Shown here: piece by piece, positions 26,230 through 34,616 of the stretch
How the letters are laid out: every line of letters begins with the position of its first letter
Position numbering within the stretch: the stretch's first letter is position 1
Source: CAIQIA01 sp945861105
Lineage (GTDB): Bacteria > Cyanobacteriota > Cyanobacteriia > PCC-6307 > Cyanobiaceae
Assembly (NCBI GenBank): GCA_947488815.1
Contig: CANLCC010000005.1
Location: forward strand, 20,106 to 84,105
Direction: 5' to 3'
Length of the DNA stretch: 64,000 nt
Made by a program: the position numbers and the translations under genes
Notes under the pieces: generated by a model
Databases searched by the model: none
Seen by the model: the letters and a program-made list of their open reading frames with translations, nothing else
What the model was told of the DNA's origin: nothing

Positions 26230-27857
26230 GGGCGGGACTGCGGCTGCTGCTGCTGGCCCCCGCCTGGCAGCGGCAGGGGCTGGAGGCCTGGTTCACGGCC
26301 CGGCTGGAGGATCTGCAGGTGGTGGGCGAACCCACCCAGGCCCCTGACCTGGTGCTGTGGGTGCTGCGGGGGGACGAGGACCCGGACGCCGTTGCCAGCG
26401 ACCTTGCCCTGGCCCGGGACCGCTGGGGACCGGTGCCGGTGCTGCTGGTGCTTTCGCTTGATCCGGCCGACCAGGCCACCGCCTGGCTGGCCCTGCCCGT
26501 GGAGGGTCTGCTGCATCAGCCCAGTGCCGAGCGCATGCTCGAGGCCCTTGAGGTGCTGGCGACGGGGGGGCGGCTGGTGGATCTGCCGGCGGCGGCGGCG
26601 GCCGCTGCCGCCACGCCCCTGGAGGGCGGGGTGGCGCAGAGCCTGCTGCGCAGCGGCCTCGCCGAGATCGCCGCTGAACGCCGCCGTCTGCAGGGCTGGG
26701 CCCGTCGTGGCTCCCTCGGCTGGCTGTCGAGGTGGCTGCTGGAGGGCCGCCTGCGGGAACTGGCGATGGCCGAGCAGGTGCTGCGGCTGATCTGGCGGGT
26801 CCCGGTCGCGCCCGCGGCCACCGTCGTCCCCAGCGGCCTGGGCACCCGACCCTTGCCCCTGGCCGCCGCCCCCCTGAGCTACACCCTCCCGGACCGTCGG
26901 CCCCTCACCCTGCTGGCCCATCTCGACGAGCGCCTGCGCGAGGGCTGCCGCGACCTGGACCTCGGCGCTGGGATGGCCCCCCTGCTGGCCCTCGAGGCCC
27001 TGCGACCGGAGCAGCGCACGCAGCTGCTGCAGTCGCTGCTGCACGAGTTCCGCCTGCTGGTCGATCGTCTGGCGACCGAAGCGCCGACGGCGGTCGACGA
27101 CCCCTGGCGGCTGCAGCAGCCCCGCCTGCGCCGACGGGCGCTGCAGGGGCTGCTCGGGGCTTACACCCGCCTGCCGCGGGAGGGGGAATTGGTGGCCCCG
27201 CTGGAGCTGCTGCAGGACGATCCGCTGCTGGCGGAGGAGGATCCCGAACTGCCCGACCTCTGGCCCTGTCTGCAGGCGCTGCTCAGCGGCCGTCCGCTGC
27301 TGCTGGAGGGGGCGCTGGTGGCACCGGATGAGCCCATCGCTCTGCTGGAACTGCAGCGGCAGCTCAGCAACTGGCTGGTGCGCAATGCCGAACTGATCGC
27401 CCGGCGCCTGATCGAGGCGGCGGCGGCGTGGCCTGAGCTGCGTCGGGCGCTGCTGGTGGAGGAGCTGCTGGCCACCCGTGAACTGGAGCGGTTTCGCAAT
27501 CGCCTCAATGCCCGCGACCGCTGGCTGGCCCTGGTCGAGCGACCGCGGGCGATCTTCGAGAGCCGTCGGTTGCTGTACGCGATCGAGAACCACCGCATCG
27601 CGCCGCAGATGCAGCGCGAGATCCGGGATGCCGAGCTGCGCCGCCTCGGGCTCTGGCCGCAGCTGGTGACCCTGCTGCTCGAGGTTCGCGATGCCCTGGC
27701 CCCGCAGGTGGCCCTGCTGCTCAACCGGCTGGGGCAGCTGGCGGTGCTGCTGCTGACCCAGGTGCTGGGCCGGGCCATCGGTCTCATCGGCCGCGGCATT
27801 CTCCAGGGGCTCGGCCGCGGCCTGCAGAATGCCACCACGCCACCGGAGCGCCCCTGA
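26226..27857 (+). CDS. DUF3685 domain protein (Ycf55-like)
   Basis: A 543-residue cyanobacterial protein. The first 115 residues resemble a degenerate receiver domain (LRLLLLAPAWQRQG ... PVLLVLSLDPADQ) without a clear phosphorylatable Asp, as in Ycf55 of red-algal plastids; the rest is the DUF3685 helical domain (RRALQGLLGAYTRLPREGELVAPLELLQ, ESRRLLYAIENHRI). The C-terminus has an amphipathic or membrane-associating helix. Function unknown. Coupled to the Fur gene and followed by the thioredoxin-like gene after 4 bases. Confidence 0.75.
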   Translation: MRAGLRLLLLAPAWQRQGLEAWFTARLEDLQVVGEPTQAPDLVLWVLRGDEDPDAVASDLALARDRWGPVPVLLVLSLDPADQATAWLALPVEGLLHQPSAERMLEALEVLATGGRLVDLPAAAAAAAATPLEGGVAQSLLRSGLAEIAAERRRLQGWARRGSLGWLSRWLLEGRLRELAMAEQVLRLIWRVPVAPAATVVPSGLGTRPLPLAAAPLSYTLPDRRPLTLLAHLDERLREGCRDLDLGAGMAPLLALEALRPEQRTQLLQSLLHEFRLLVDRLATEAPTAVDDPWRLQQPRLRRRALQGLLGAYTRLPREGELVAPLELLQDDPLLAEEDPELPDLWPCLQALLSGRPLLLEGALVAPDEPIALLELQRQLSNWLVRNAELIARRLIEAAAAWPELRRALLVEELLATRELERFRNRLNARDRWLALVERPRAIFESRRLLYAIENHRIAPQMQREIRDAELRRLGLWPQLVTLLLEVRDALAPQVALLLNRLGQLAVLLLTQVLGRAIGLIGRGILQGLGRGLQNATTPPERP

Positions 27858-27861
27858 GCCA

Positions 27862-28398
27862 ATGGCCGCTGTCCTTGCCTTGCTGCTGTCCCTGCTGATT
27901 GCTGTGGGGGGGGCTGCCCCCGCCTGGGCCTCCAGGGACACCGACAGCTACGACGGCAACATCTTTGCCCTGTACGCCGGCAACGGCGCCCTGGTGCCGC
28001 CGCGGATGACCCTGGCCGAGGCCCTCAAGGGTGAGCGCCCGGTGCTGCTCGCCTTCTATCTCGATGACAGTGCGGCCAGCAAGGCCTTCGCTCCCCTCCT
28101 CTCGGACCTCCAGGGCCGCTGGGGGCGGGCGGTGGAGCTCATCGCCCTGGCCAGTGATCCCTACCGCGCTGATCCGGCGGCGGCCAGCGACGACCCGTCC
28201 CATTACTGGTCGGGGGTGGTGCCGCAGCTGCTGGTGATTGATGGCGATGGTGTTGTGCGCTTCAACGGCCAGGGCCGCATCGACGAGCAGGCCGTGGAAC
28301 AGGCCCTGGCGGCCGCGACCGGTCTGCCGGCGGCGGCCGATGGGACCCGCCGCCGCACCGAGAGCTTCAACGAGTACAACAGCGAGGTGGTGTCCTGA
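27862..28398 (+). CDS. Lumenal thioredoxin-like protein (PSI accumulation factor annotation)
   Basis: A 178-residue exported protein with a signal peptide (AAVLALLLSLLIAVGGAAPAWA) and a thioredoxin-like fold (RPVLLAFYLDDSAASKAFAPLL, VVPQLLVIDGDGVVRFNGQG). The CxxC active site is absent: DDSAAS occupies its place, so it is not a redox thioredoxin. Homologues in cyanobacteria carry the annotation thylakoid membrane photosystem I accumulation factor. ATG 27862 starts the signal peptide; an upstream start would lie inside DUF3685. Confidence 0.72.
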   Translation: MAAVLALLLSLLIAVGGAAPAWASRDTDSYDGNIFALYAGNGALVPPRMTLAEALKGERPVLLAFYLDDSAASKAFAPLLSDLQGRWGRAVELIALASDPYRADPAAASDDPSHYWSGVVPQLLVIDGDGVVRFNGQGRIDEQAVEQALAAATGLPAAADGTRRRTESFNEYNSEVVS

Positions 28399-28406
28399 GG
28401 CCAGGG

Positions 28407-28664
28407 TCAGATCAACTTGCCGAGGAACACATCACCGAAGTCGTGATCGAACATGTTCGCCGACATGGCCTCGAGCTCGTCGTCTGAGCGGCCTGCGAGG
28501 CGATGCAGATGGTGTCGCACCAGGCTGGGTTTGGAGACCTGGTGACCGTGCTCGGCCGCCAGGCGCACCAGTTCGTCGTGGCTGCGGGCAGCCCGCACCT
28601 TGTCGGACAGGGCGAGGTTGCGGCGGGCTTCGTCGAGGAAGCGATCCAGGTTGGCCTGGCTCAT
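28407..28664 (-). CDS. Nif11-domain small protein
   Basis: An 85-residue protein whose first half is a Nif11 helix-hairpin domain (MSQANLDRFLDEARRNLALSDKV ... LVRLAAEHGHQVS is broken here into its two parts). Nif11-like domains often serve as leader peptides of ribosomal natural products, but there is no double-glycine cleavage site, no Cys/Ser/Thr-rich core, and no modification enzyme nearby, so a free-standing cytosolic protein is more likely. Convergent with the thioredoxin-like gene (8-base gap). Confidence 0.68.
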   Translation of the reverse strand: MSQANLDRFLDEARRNLALSDKVRAARSHDELVRLAAEHGHQVSKPSLVRHHLHRLAGRSDDELEAMSANMFDHDFGDVFLGKLI

Positions 28665-28824
28665 GGGATCCGATGGGCTGACACTGCACCCTTAGCGCCG
28701 CCGGGTGAAGATCACAGGTGCCGTCGAGACGGCTGCGTGCGGGATTGCCGACGCCACTGGTCGCGACTGCGCTGGCGACGCACCTTGGGAACAGTTGTGA
28801 GGCGACCTGGCCGTCTCCCGTTCC

Positions 28825-28995
28825 ATGACCACCGATCCGGTTGCCCTGCATCAGGGCCTCGACTATCCGCGGCTGGCCCGTCTGTACCGCCGCTCCCCCC
28901 AGTACCGGCGCATGTTGCGCACCTACCCGCTCCTGGCGGCCACCGTCGTGGCCTGTGCCATCGACGAGTGGGTGGATGACGGCCCTGCTGACTGA
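28825..28995 (+). CDS. Small hypothetical protein (56 aa)
   Basis: An open frame of 56 residues starting MTTDPVALHQGLDYPRLARL, with a basic middle (YRRSPQYRRMLRTYP), a short hydrophobic patch (LLAATVVACAI) and an acidic end (DEWVDDGPAD). It overlaps the start of the PiT-like membrane gene by 20 bases, which hints at coupled translation. I do not recognise a family. The predicted residues look protein-like rather than random for this G+C content, but the evidence is only compositional. Confidence 0.45.
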   Translation: MTTDPVALHQGLDYPRLARLYRRSPQYRRMLRTYPLLAATVVACAIDEWVDDGPAD

Positions 28996-30097
28996 GTCTC
29001 CGTCGCCTGGGCTGGCGGCCCTGGCCTTCGGGCTTGCGGCGCTGGCCGTCGTCGGCAACGACGCGGTGCAGACCCTGGGGCCGTTTCTGAGCAGCAACCG
29101 CGACCGCACCCCCCGCTGGGTGCAGGGGCTGTTCATCGGTGCGCTGCTGGTGCTGGTGCTGCTGCTGGGCTGGTGGCGCGGCGACGGCGACCCCAGCTGG
29201 GGCCGACTGGCCACCTTCCCGGCGACGGTTCCCCTGGCCTGGACCGATCTGCTGCCGCCGCTGGCGGTGCTTGCCCTCACGGCCTGGGGGGCTCCGGTGA
29301 GCACCACGGTGTTGCTGCTGGCGGCCGTTGCACCAGCCGCCAGCAGTGATCTGGTGCTGCGGTCCGTGCTGGGGTACGGCCTGGCCCTGGGGGTGGCCCT
29401 GCCCGTTTACCTGCTGCTGGGCGTTCACCAGGACCCGGCCAGCCCGCCCTCGCCCTGGTGGACGCCCCTGCAGTGGCTGGCCACCGGCTGGCTGTGGACC
29501 CAATGGCTGATCCAGGACCTGGCCAATGTGTATGTGTATCTGCCGCGGCCCCTGGCGGCCGGCCCCCTGGCCCTGAGCCTGGCGGCCCTGCTGCTGGCTG
29601 TGGCCGTGCTGCTGCTCGGTCGTGGCGGCCCGGTGCAGAAGGTGGTGGAGGCCAAGACCGACAGCCACGATCGGCGGTCGGCGACCCTGATCAACCTCGT
29701 CTACGGGCTGATTCTCTTCGGGCTGGGCCGCTGGAGCCCCCGGCCCCTCAGCACCACCTGGGTGTTTCTGGGGCTGCTGGCCGGGCGGGAGCTGGCCCTC
29801 ACCTGCTGGCGCCGGCCCCGCCCCTGGGGGGCCACTGGCCGGCTGCTGGCCAGCGACCTGGCCAAGGCCATCGCCGGGCTGGCGGTGAGCCTGGCCCTGG
29901 CCCTGGGGCCCGGTCGCTTGTCAGGTGCCGTCGCCGGTGTCCATCCTGGGATGCTGCCCAGGACCGATGCTGCGCCGCCCACCGCTCCTGCGGCAGAAAC
30001 CCTGGAACCTGGCGGCCCTGCTGCTGGCCCTGGTCACCGCCCTGCTGATGCTGCTGGCGGTGCTGTCGGTCCAGACCGAGCCGCAGCCGACCCGTGA
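28976..30097 (+). CDS. Polytopic membrane protein with PiT/PHO-4-like motifs
   Basis: A protein of up to 373 residues with about ten membrane helices. Two sites recall the inverted repeats of inorganic phosphate/sodium permeases (PiT): VVGNDAVQTLGPFL near residue 23 (compare GANDxAN) and QDLANVYVYLPRP later, plus PVSTTVLLLAA. The match is distant, so a transporter role is likely but phosphate is only a guess. The last about 45 residues are Pro/Ala/Gly-rich and overlap the next gene by 131 bases in another frame, so the natural stop may have been lost. ATG 28976 overlaps the small gene upstream. Confidence 0.6.
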   Translation: MTALLTESPSPGLAALAFGLAALAVVGNDAVQTLGPFLSSNRDRTPRWVQGLFIGALLVLVLLLGWWRGDGDPSWGRLATFPATVPLAWTDLLPPLAVLALTAWGAPVSTTVLLLAAVAPAASSDLVLRSVLGYGLALGVALPVYLLLGVHQDPASPPSPWWTPLQWLATGWLWTQWLIQDLANVYVYLPRPLAAGPLALSLAALLLAVAVLLLGRGGPVQKVVEAKTDSHDRRSATLINLVYGLILFGLGRWSPRPLSTTWVFLGLLAGRELALTCWRRPRPWGATGRLLASDLAKAIAGLAVSLALALGPGRLSGAVAGVHPGMLPRTDAAPPTAPAAETLEPGGPAAGPGHRPADAAGGAVGPDRAAADP

Positions 30098-31193
30098 CAG
30101 CCTCCATCTGACCGCCACCCCCCATCGGCTGGACCTGGCCCGGGGGGAACGGCGGGACTCGTTGCTGCTGCGTGATCCCGCCGTGCTGCGCCGCGGCCGA
30201 CCGACGGGGGGCGATCCGCCGGCGGCGGGGGTGCTGCAGGTGGCAGCCGGGGTCTACGCGATGAACATCACCGCCATTGATCTGCGGGTGCCGTCGTTTG
30301 CCAGCACGGGGTATGTGTGGTTCCACTGGGATGAGCCCGTGCAGCGGTACCTGCAGGAGCATGACCTCAAACTCTGGCAGGTGATCACACCGGTCAACCT
30401 GCTGGACATTCCCCAGACGGCTGATGCTGTCTTCCAGCCGATCGGCGCCGACAACCCGATCCGCCGTGATGATGGCAGCTACTACCAGATCGTTGCCTAC
30501 AAGGGAACCTTTTATATCGATCGCACTGATTTTCGCCGTCACCCCTTCACTCGACTCAGCCTCCCCCTGCTGCTGGAGGCCGACGACATCCTGCTGGATT
30601 ATCATGCGTTTCGCCTTGTTCCTGATCTGCAGGGCAGCGGTGTGGGCCAGTTCATCGGTGTCAACACCGGCTGGATGAATCAGGGATGGAACCTGGCCGA
30701 ATACCGCCATCACTACGCCACGGACTTTGGCTTCGGCAGCGGTGCAAGCGATTACAGTCAGCTTGCTTTTGATGTGGTCTACGGCACCTCGGCCTGGTCG
30801 TCGTTCTGGAAATTGCTGGTGCCATTGATGGTGGTGATGGCGATGGTGGTGGGGGCCACCAAGATGGATCCGGCCCAGTGGGAGGTCCGGCTGACGATGC
30901 CTGTCACGGTGCTGCTCACCCTGGTGTTTCTGCAGCAGTCGTACAGCAGTGAACTGCCACCTCTGCCTTACCTCAGCTTCATTGATGAGCTGTATGTGGT
31001 CGCCTATTCGCTGACCCTGTTGTCCTTTTTGCTGATGCTCTGGGGCTGCCGCCGCTACTACAGGGCCCTGGAGATCGAGGACGAAGACCTGCGCCGTCAG
31101 GTGCTGCAGCGTCTTGACCTTTCAGACGATTCCTGGCCCGCCGCCGTGCTGCTGGCCGGCCTCGTCAGTGGCGTGATCTGCTGGTTCAGCTGA
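29967..31193 (+). CDS. Pentameric ligand-gated ion channel (GLIC-type) homologue
   Basis: A 408-residue membrane protein with the architecture of prokaryotic Cys-loop-family channels. After an N-terminal hydrophobic segment (residues about 13-33) comes a beta-rich outer domain with VPSFASTGYVWFHWDEP and DFRRHPFTRLSLPLLLE, matching the DFRRYPFDSQ site of GLIC. Then M1 (about 279-297, FWKLLVPLMVVMAMVV), M2 (305-324, WEVRLTMPVTVLLTLVF), the M2-M3 turn SELPPLPYLSFIDELY, M3 (340-360) and M4 (391-406). No ring of Glu at the inner mouth of M2 is obvious, so ion selectivity is open. Ligand unknown. Its 3' end overlaps the POR-like gene by 72 bases. Confidence 0.75.
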   Translation: MLRRPPLLRQKPWNLAALLLALVTALLMLLAVLSVQTEPQPTRDSLHLTATPHRLDLARGERRDSLLLRDPAVLRRGRPTGGDPPAAGVLQVAAGVYAMNITAIDLRVPSFASTGYVWFHWDEPVQRYLQEHDLKLWQVITPVNLLDIPQTADAVFQPIGADNPIRRDDGSYYQIVAYKGTFYIDRTDFRRHPFTRLSLPLLLEADDILLDYHAFRLVPDLQGSGVGQFIGVNTGWMNQGWNLAEYRHHYATDFGFGSGASDYSQLAFDVVYGTSAWSSFWKLLVPLMVVMAMVVGATKMDPAQWEVRLTMPVTVLLTLVFLQQSYSSELPPLPYLSFIDELYVVAYSLTLLSFLLMLWGCRRYYRALEIEDEDLRRQVLQRLDLSDDSWPAAVLLAGLVSGVICWFS

Positions 31194-32159
31194 CGCTGCG
31201 ATCAGCCGGGCGCCGAGTCGCCAGAGGCGCTCGGCGCGGTCGTCATCCCGGGCCTCCTCGCTGGGTTCCGCCGGCGCGAACTGCAGGCGTCCCGGCCCCA
31301 GCACCCGCTGGCTCCAGTAGGACAGGCCGGGGTTGCCGTGGTCGACGGCGGTGGCGAGGGTGGCCAGCAGGCCTCCGGCCTGCTCCGGGCTGGCGGTGAC
31401 CCGCAGCAGATCCCTGGCCAGCAGGGCGAAGAGGGCCTGGCCGACGGGGTTGTGGCCACGGCTGTGGCGGAAGAAGCCCCCCCGGTCGCGGGGGATGACC
31501 AGGCCAGGACTCCAGGCGATCACCGGCAGCGGTGTGCCCGCCGCCTGCAGCTGCCGGTTCAGCTCGCGGGCCAGCAACAGGTTGGCCAGCTTGCTGTCCT
31601 TGTAGGCCTTCTCGGCATGGAAGGGCGCGGCGCCATCGACCATGGGGGCTCCGGCGCCGACCTCCAGGCCCTGAAGGTCACCCAGGCCCGCCGCCGGTCC
31701 CACCCGGCCCCCGGGGGTCGTGGGGTCATGGACCTCGGAGGCGGTGATCACCACCCGCGGTTGGCAGCCCCGCAGGAGCAGGGGCAGCAGCCCCTGCAGC
31801 AGGCATTGGTGGGCCAGCTGGTTGACCGCCAGGGTGAGCTCGAACCCCTGCACCGACCAGCGCGGTTCGCGGGCGCCGGCGTACTGGAGGCCGGCGTTGA
31901 GCACCAGGCTGTCGATGGGTTCCTGGCGTGCCAGCAGTTCGTCGACCAGGCGCTGCACCGCCACCAGATCGGCCAGGTCGGCCACCGGTGCCTGGCCGGG
32001 GTCAAGGCCCAGGGAGTCGGCCAGGGCCAGGGCCGTTGCTGCGGTGCGACAGGGCAGCAGCAGCCGATGGCCCGCCGCCTGCAGGCGCACCGCCGCCGCC
32101 CGGCCGATCCCCGAGCTGGCACCGGTCAGCAGGATCCGCCGCCCGGCCCCCGGACTCAT
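31122..32159 (-). CDS. POR-like short-chain dehydrogenase/reductase
   Basis: A 345-residue SDR that follows the layout of light-dependent protochlorophyllide reductase: ILLTGASSGIGRAAAVRL, LNAGLQYAG, the POR-type insertion LGDLQGLEVGAG, AYKDSKLANLLLAREL with Tyr and Lys of the active site, and a C-terminus resembling the POR end (AERLWRLGARLI). The cysteines of true POR in VCN, LCN and PGC are Leu/Ala here (VLNA, KLANL, PGLV), so it is probably a paralogue with another substrate. Its start overlaps the chlI stop by ATGA (32156-32159), tying it to chlorophyll synthesis. Confidence 0.8.
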   Translation of the reverse strand: MSPGAGRRILLTGASSGIGRAAAVRLQAAGHRLLLPCRTAATALALADSLGLDPGQAPVADLADLVAVQRLVDELLARQEPIDSLVLNAGLQYAGAREPRWSVQGFELTLAVNQLAHQCLLQGLLPLLLRGCQPRVVITASEVHDPTTPGGRVGPAAGLGDLQGLEVGAGAPMVDGAAPFHAEKAYKDSKLANLLLARELNRQLQAAGTPLPVIAWSPGLVIPRDRGGFFRHSRGHNPVGQALFALLARDLLRVTASPEQAGGLLATLATAVDHGNPGLSYWSQRVLGPGRLQFAPAEPSEEARDDDRAERLWRLGARLIAASAEPADHATDEAGQQHGGGPGIV

Positions 32160-33241
32160 GCGGCCACAGCCAGTTGGAAGGCCTCCCGGTCGGCGGGGTT
32201 GCCGCCGAACACCTGGCAGAAGGCCTTGATCACCCGTTCGCCCGAATCCACCGCCTCGAGGGGGTCCTTGCGCAGGCGATGCCGCAGGCAGCAGGCCGCC
32301 ACGCGGGCGACGTCGTCCTCGCTGACCTCGGGGCGGCCCTCGTAGGCCGCCAGGGCCCGGGCGGCCCGATTGGTGACGATGTCCCCCCGCAGGCCATCAA
32401 CCTCGAGGGTGCCGCAGAGTTCGGCGATCTTCAGCCGCAGGTCGTGGTCGAGCTCAACGGCGGCCAGCCGCTCCTGGGCGGCCACCACCTGCTGCTGCAG
32501 CAACTGCTGCTCGGCCGTCAGGCCGGCCAGGAAGGTGTCGGGGTCGGCATCGAAGCGGCTGCGCAGGTCCACCACCTGCACCCGCTGCTCGGCATCCCTC
32601 ACGGTGCGCACTTCGACGCTCATGCCGAACCGATCGAGCAGCTGCGGTCGCAGTTCCCCTTCCTCGGGGTTGCCCGAACCGATCAGCACGAAGCGGGCGG
32701 GATGGCGCACCGACACCCCTTCCCGCTCGACGGTGTTCCAGCCCGATGCCGCGGCGTCGAGCAGCACGTCCACCAGATGGTCATCCAGCAGGTTCACCTC
32801 ATCGACGTAGAGCAGGCCCCGGTTGGCCCGGGCAAGCAAGCCCGGTTCAAAGGCCCGCACCCCTTCGCCCAGGGCCCGCTCGATGTCGATGGTGCCGCAG
32901 AGCCGGTCTTCGGTCGCCCCCAGGGGCAGGTCGACCATCGGCACCTGCACCAGAGCCTGGGTCAGGGATTCGCCCTGGTCCAGCCGCTCGCGCACCTCAT
33001 CCCCCTGCAGGTCGGGGTCGGTGGGGGAACTGTTGTAGGGATCGCCGGCGACCACCGGGATTTCGGGCAGCAGGTCGGCCAGGGCGCGGATCGTGGTGCT
33101 CTTGCCGGTGCCCCGGTCGCCCATGATCATCACGCCGCCGATGCGCGGATCGATGACGTTGAGCAGCAAGGCCAGCTTCATTTCCGCCTGGCCCACGATG
33201 GCGGTGAAGGGATAGACCCTGCGCTTGGCGGCCTGAGTCAC
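32156..33241 (-). CDS. chlI: Magnesium chelatase ATPase subunit I
   Basis: AAA+ motor of Mg-chelatase, which inserts Mg into protoporphyrin IX at the start of the chlorophyll branch. Walker A is IMGDRGTGKSTTIRAL near residue 42, Walker B GLLYVDEVNLLDDHLVDVLL, the sensor region VLIGSGNPEEGELRPQLLDRFG, and the C-terminal VDGLRGDIVTNRAARALAA. 361 residues, full length. First gene of a coupled pair with the POR-like reductase. Confidence 0.97.
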   Translation of the reverse strand: MTQAAKRRVYPFTAIVGQAEMKLALLLNVIDPRIGGVMIMGDRGTGKSTTIRALADLLPEIPVVAGDPYNSSPTDPDLQGDEVRERLDQGESLTQALVQVPMVDLPLGATEDRLCGTIDIERALGEGVRAFEPGLLARANRGLLYVDEVNLLDDHLVDVLLDAAASGWNTVEREGVSVRHPARFVLIGSGNPEEGELRPQLLDRFGMSVEVRTVRDAEQRVQVVDLRSRFDADPDTFLAGLTAEQQLLQQQVVAAQERLAAVELDHDLRLKIAELCGTLEVDGLRGDIVTNRAARALAAYEGRPEVSEDDVARVAACCLRHRLRKDPLEAVDSGERVIKAFCQVFGGNPADREAFQLAVAA

Positions 33242-33253
33242 GGAAAAGGGGCG

Positions 33254-34609
33254 TCAGGAACCGGATTGTTTCACAGGCGCCACCGTCAGCACCGGCACCG
33301 GCGTGATGTCGGCGGGAATGATCAGCCGCAGCCGCAGCCGCCGCCGCTCGCCGGGGGCCAGGCTGACGGTGGTGAGGGGCTCCCCCGCCTCCCCCTGGCG
33401 GCGCACCAGATGGAGGAAGCGACGGCCACCCCCCGGCAACCCCCGCAGCTCGACGCTGCCGCGGAAGAACACCGCCGACCCCGGCGGCTGCCGGAACCGC
33501 AGCCCCCCCTCGTTGCGGTCGCCCTTGAGGGGCATCTCCAGCGCCAGGCTGAGGGTTTGGGGCTGGGCCGACGGATTGTGCAGCGGCAGGTCCAGGTCGT
33601 ACAGCACGCCGTAGTTGCCGTGGGCCTCCCAGGCGGTGCCCGGATAGAAGGCCCTGAGGGGGGCCGACTGCACCTGGCCGGTGCCGAGGGTGCCGCCCAC
33701 GAGGCTGGCCAGGGGCCACGACACCGGCCGCTCGCCGATCACCAGATCCGGCCGACCCGGATCGCTCAGCACGCCGCTCCAGCGGCTGCCGGTCTGCACA
33801 CCGCTGACCCGTGAATAGACGATCCGTCCCGGTGCCCCCCGCGGCGTCGGCGGGTGCTCCTTCTCGCTCAGCTCCCCCTCCAGCAGGGCCAGCCAGGCCT
33901 CGCGGGCCGGTGGGCTCTCACCGCTGATCAGGGCCAGGGTCGCCAGCGACACCGGACCATCGCTGTCGAGGCGCAATTGCAGGGTGCGGCCGTTGAGCAG
34001 CGGATCGAGTCCCCGCACCGGCACCGGCAGCGCCAGCAGCAGATCGGTGGCCCGTGGCGCCAGGGTCAGCTCGGCGGGCAGGGCCGCTGACCTGGGGATG
34101 CCGGCCAGCAGGTCGCCGGCCACGCGACCGCCCGGGCCGGCGTAGACGCTGGTGCCATCGTGCTCGAGCTGTCCCGGCAGCGGCAGGAAGGGGGCATCGG
34201 GCTGCGACAGCCAGCTGGCCCCGGCGGGCACCCGCAGCCGCACAGGCCGGTCGCTGCGGTTGCCGACCACCACCCCCAGCCAGAGGGTGCTGGAGGGTTC
34301 ACGGCCCTGGCCGGCAAAGATGTGGTGGCTGAAGAGTTCAAACGGCCCCTCGAGGGGCACGTCGAGGTGGGCGGCCGGCACCCCCCGTCCGCGGCCATCA
34401 AAGGTCGACAGCAGGATGCCCGGACCCTTGACCACTTCGGGGTTGTTGTCGTTGACCATCGGCACCCGGTCGAGGCCGCCGGGCAGGGCGCGCACCTCCT
34501 GGGGACGCAGCTGCTCGGTGGCGGCGGCGGGAGCCCCCTGGGCCTGCAGCCGCCCGGGCAGGGCAGCGGCGGCGGCGGCGAGGCTGATCAGCAGCAGTCG
34601 GCGGTGCAT
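33254..34609 (-). CDS. DUF3370 domain exported protein
   Basis: A cyanobacterial family of unknown function, 451 residues. A signal peptide (RRLLLISLAAAAAALPGRLQAQG) is followed by the domain: LRPQEVRALPGGLDRVPMVNDN, GILLSTFDGRGRGVPAAHLD, LWLGVVVGNRSDRPVRLRV, and a C-terminal beta-sandwich-like part with GTAWEAHGNYGVLYDLDLPL. Predicted periplasmic or outer-surface protein. Same strand as chlI, 12 bases upstream of it. Confidence 0.8.
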   Translation of the reverse strand: MHRRLLLISLAAAAAALPGRLQAQGAPAAATEQLRPQEVRALPGGLDRVPMVNDNNPEVVKGPGILLSTFDGRGRGVPAAHLDVPLEGPFELFSHHIFAGQGREPSSTLWLGVVVGNRSDRPVRLRVPAGASWLSQPDAPFLPLPGQLEHDGTSVYAGPGGRVAGDLLAGIPRSAALPAELTLAPRATDLLLALPVPVRGLDPLLNGRTLQLRLDSDGPVSLATLALISGESPPAREAWLALLEGELSEKEHPPTPRGAPGRIVYSRVSGVQTGSRWSGVLSDPGRPDLVIGERPVSWPLASLVGGTLGTGQVQSAPLRAFYPGTAWEAHGNYGVLYDLDLPLHNPSAQPQTLSLALEMPLKGDRNEGGLRFRQPPGSAVFFRGSVELRGLPGGGRRFLHLVRRQGEAGEPLTTVSLAPGERRRLRLRLIIPADITPVPVLTVAPVKQSGS

Positions 34610-34616
34610 GGGAGGG

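Noticed and set aside
28697..28792. Short GTG-started frame in the gap before the 56-residue gene
   Set aside because: About 31 residues, no ribosome site, no structure or recognisable pattern.
31122..32159. Authentic light-dependent protochlorophyllide reductase
   Set aside because: Conserved POR cysteines are replaced; it is called POR-like instead.
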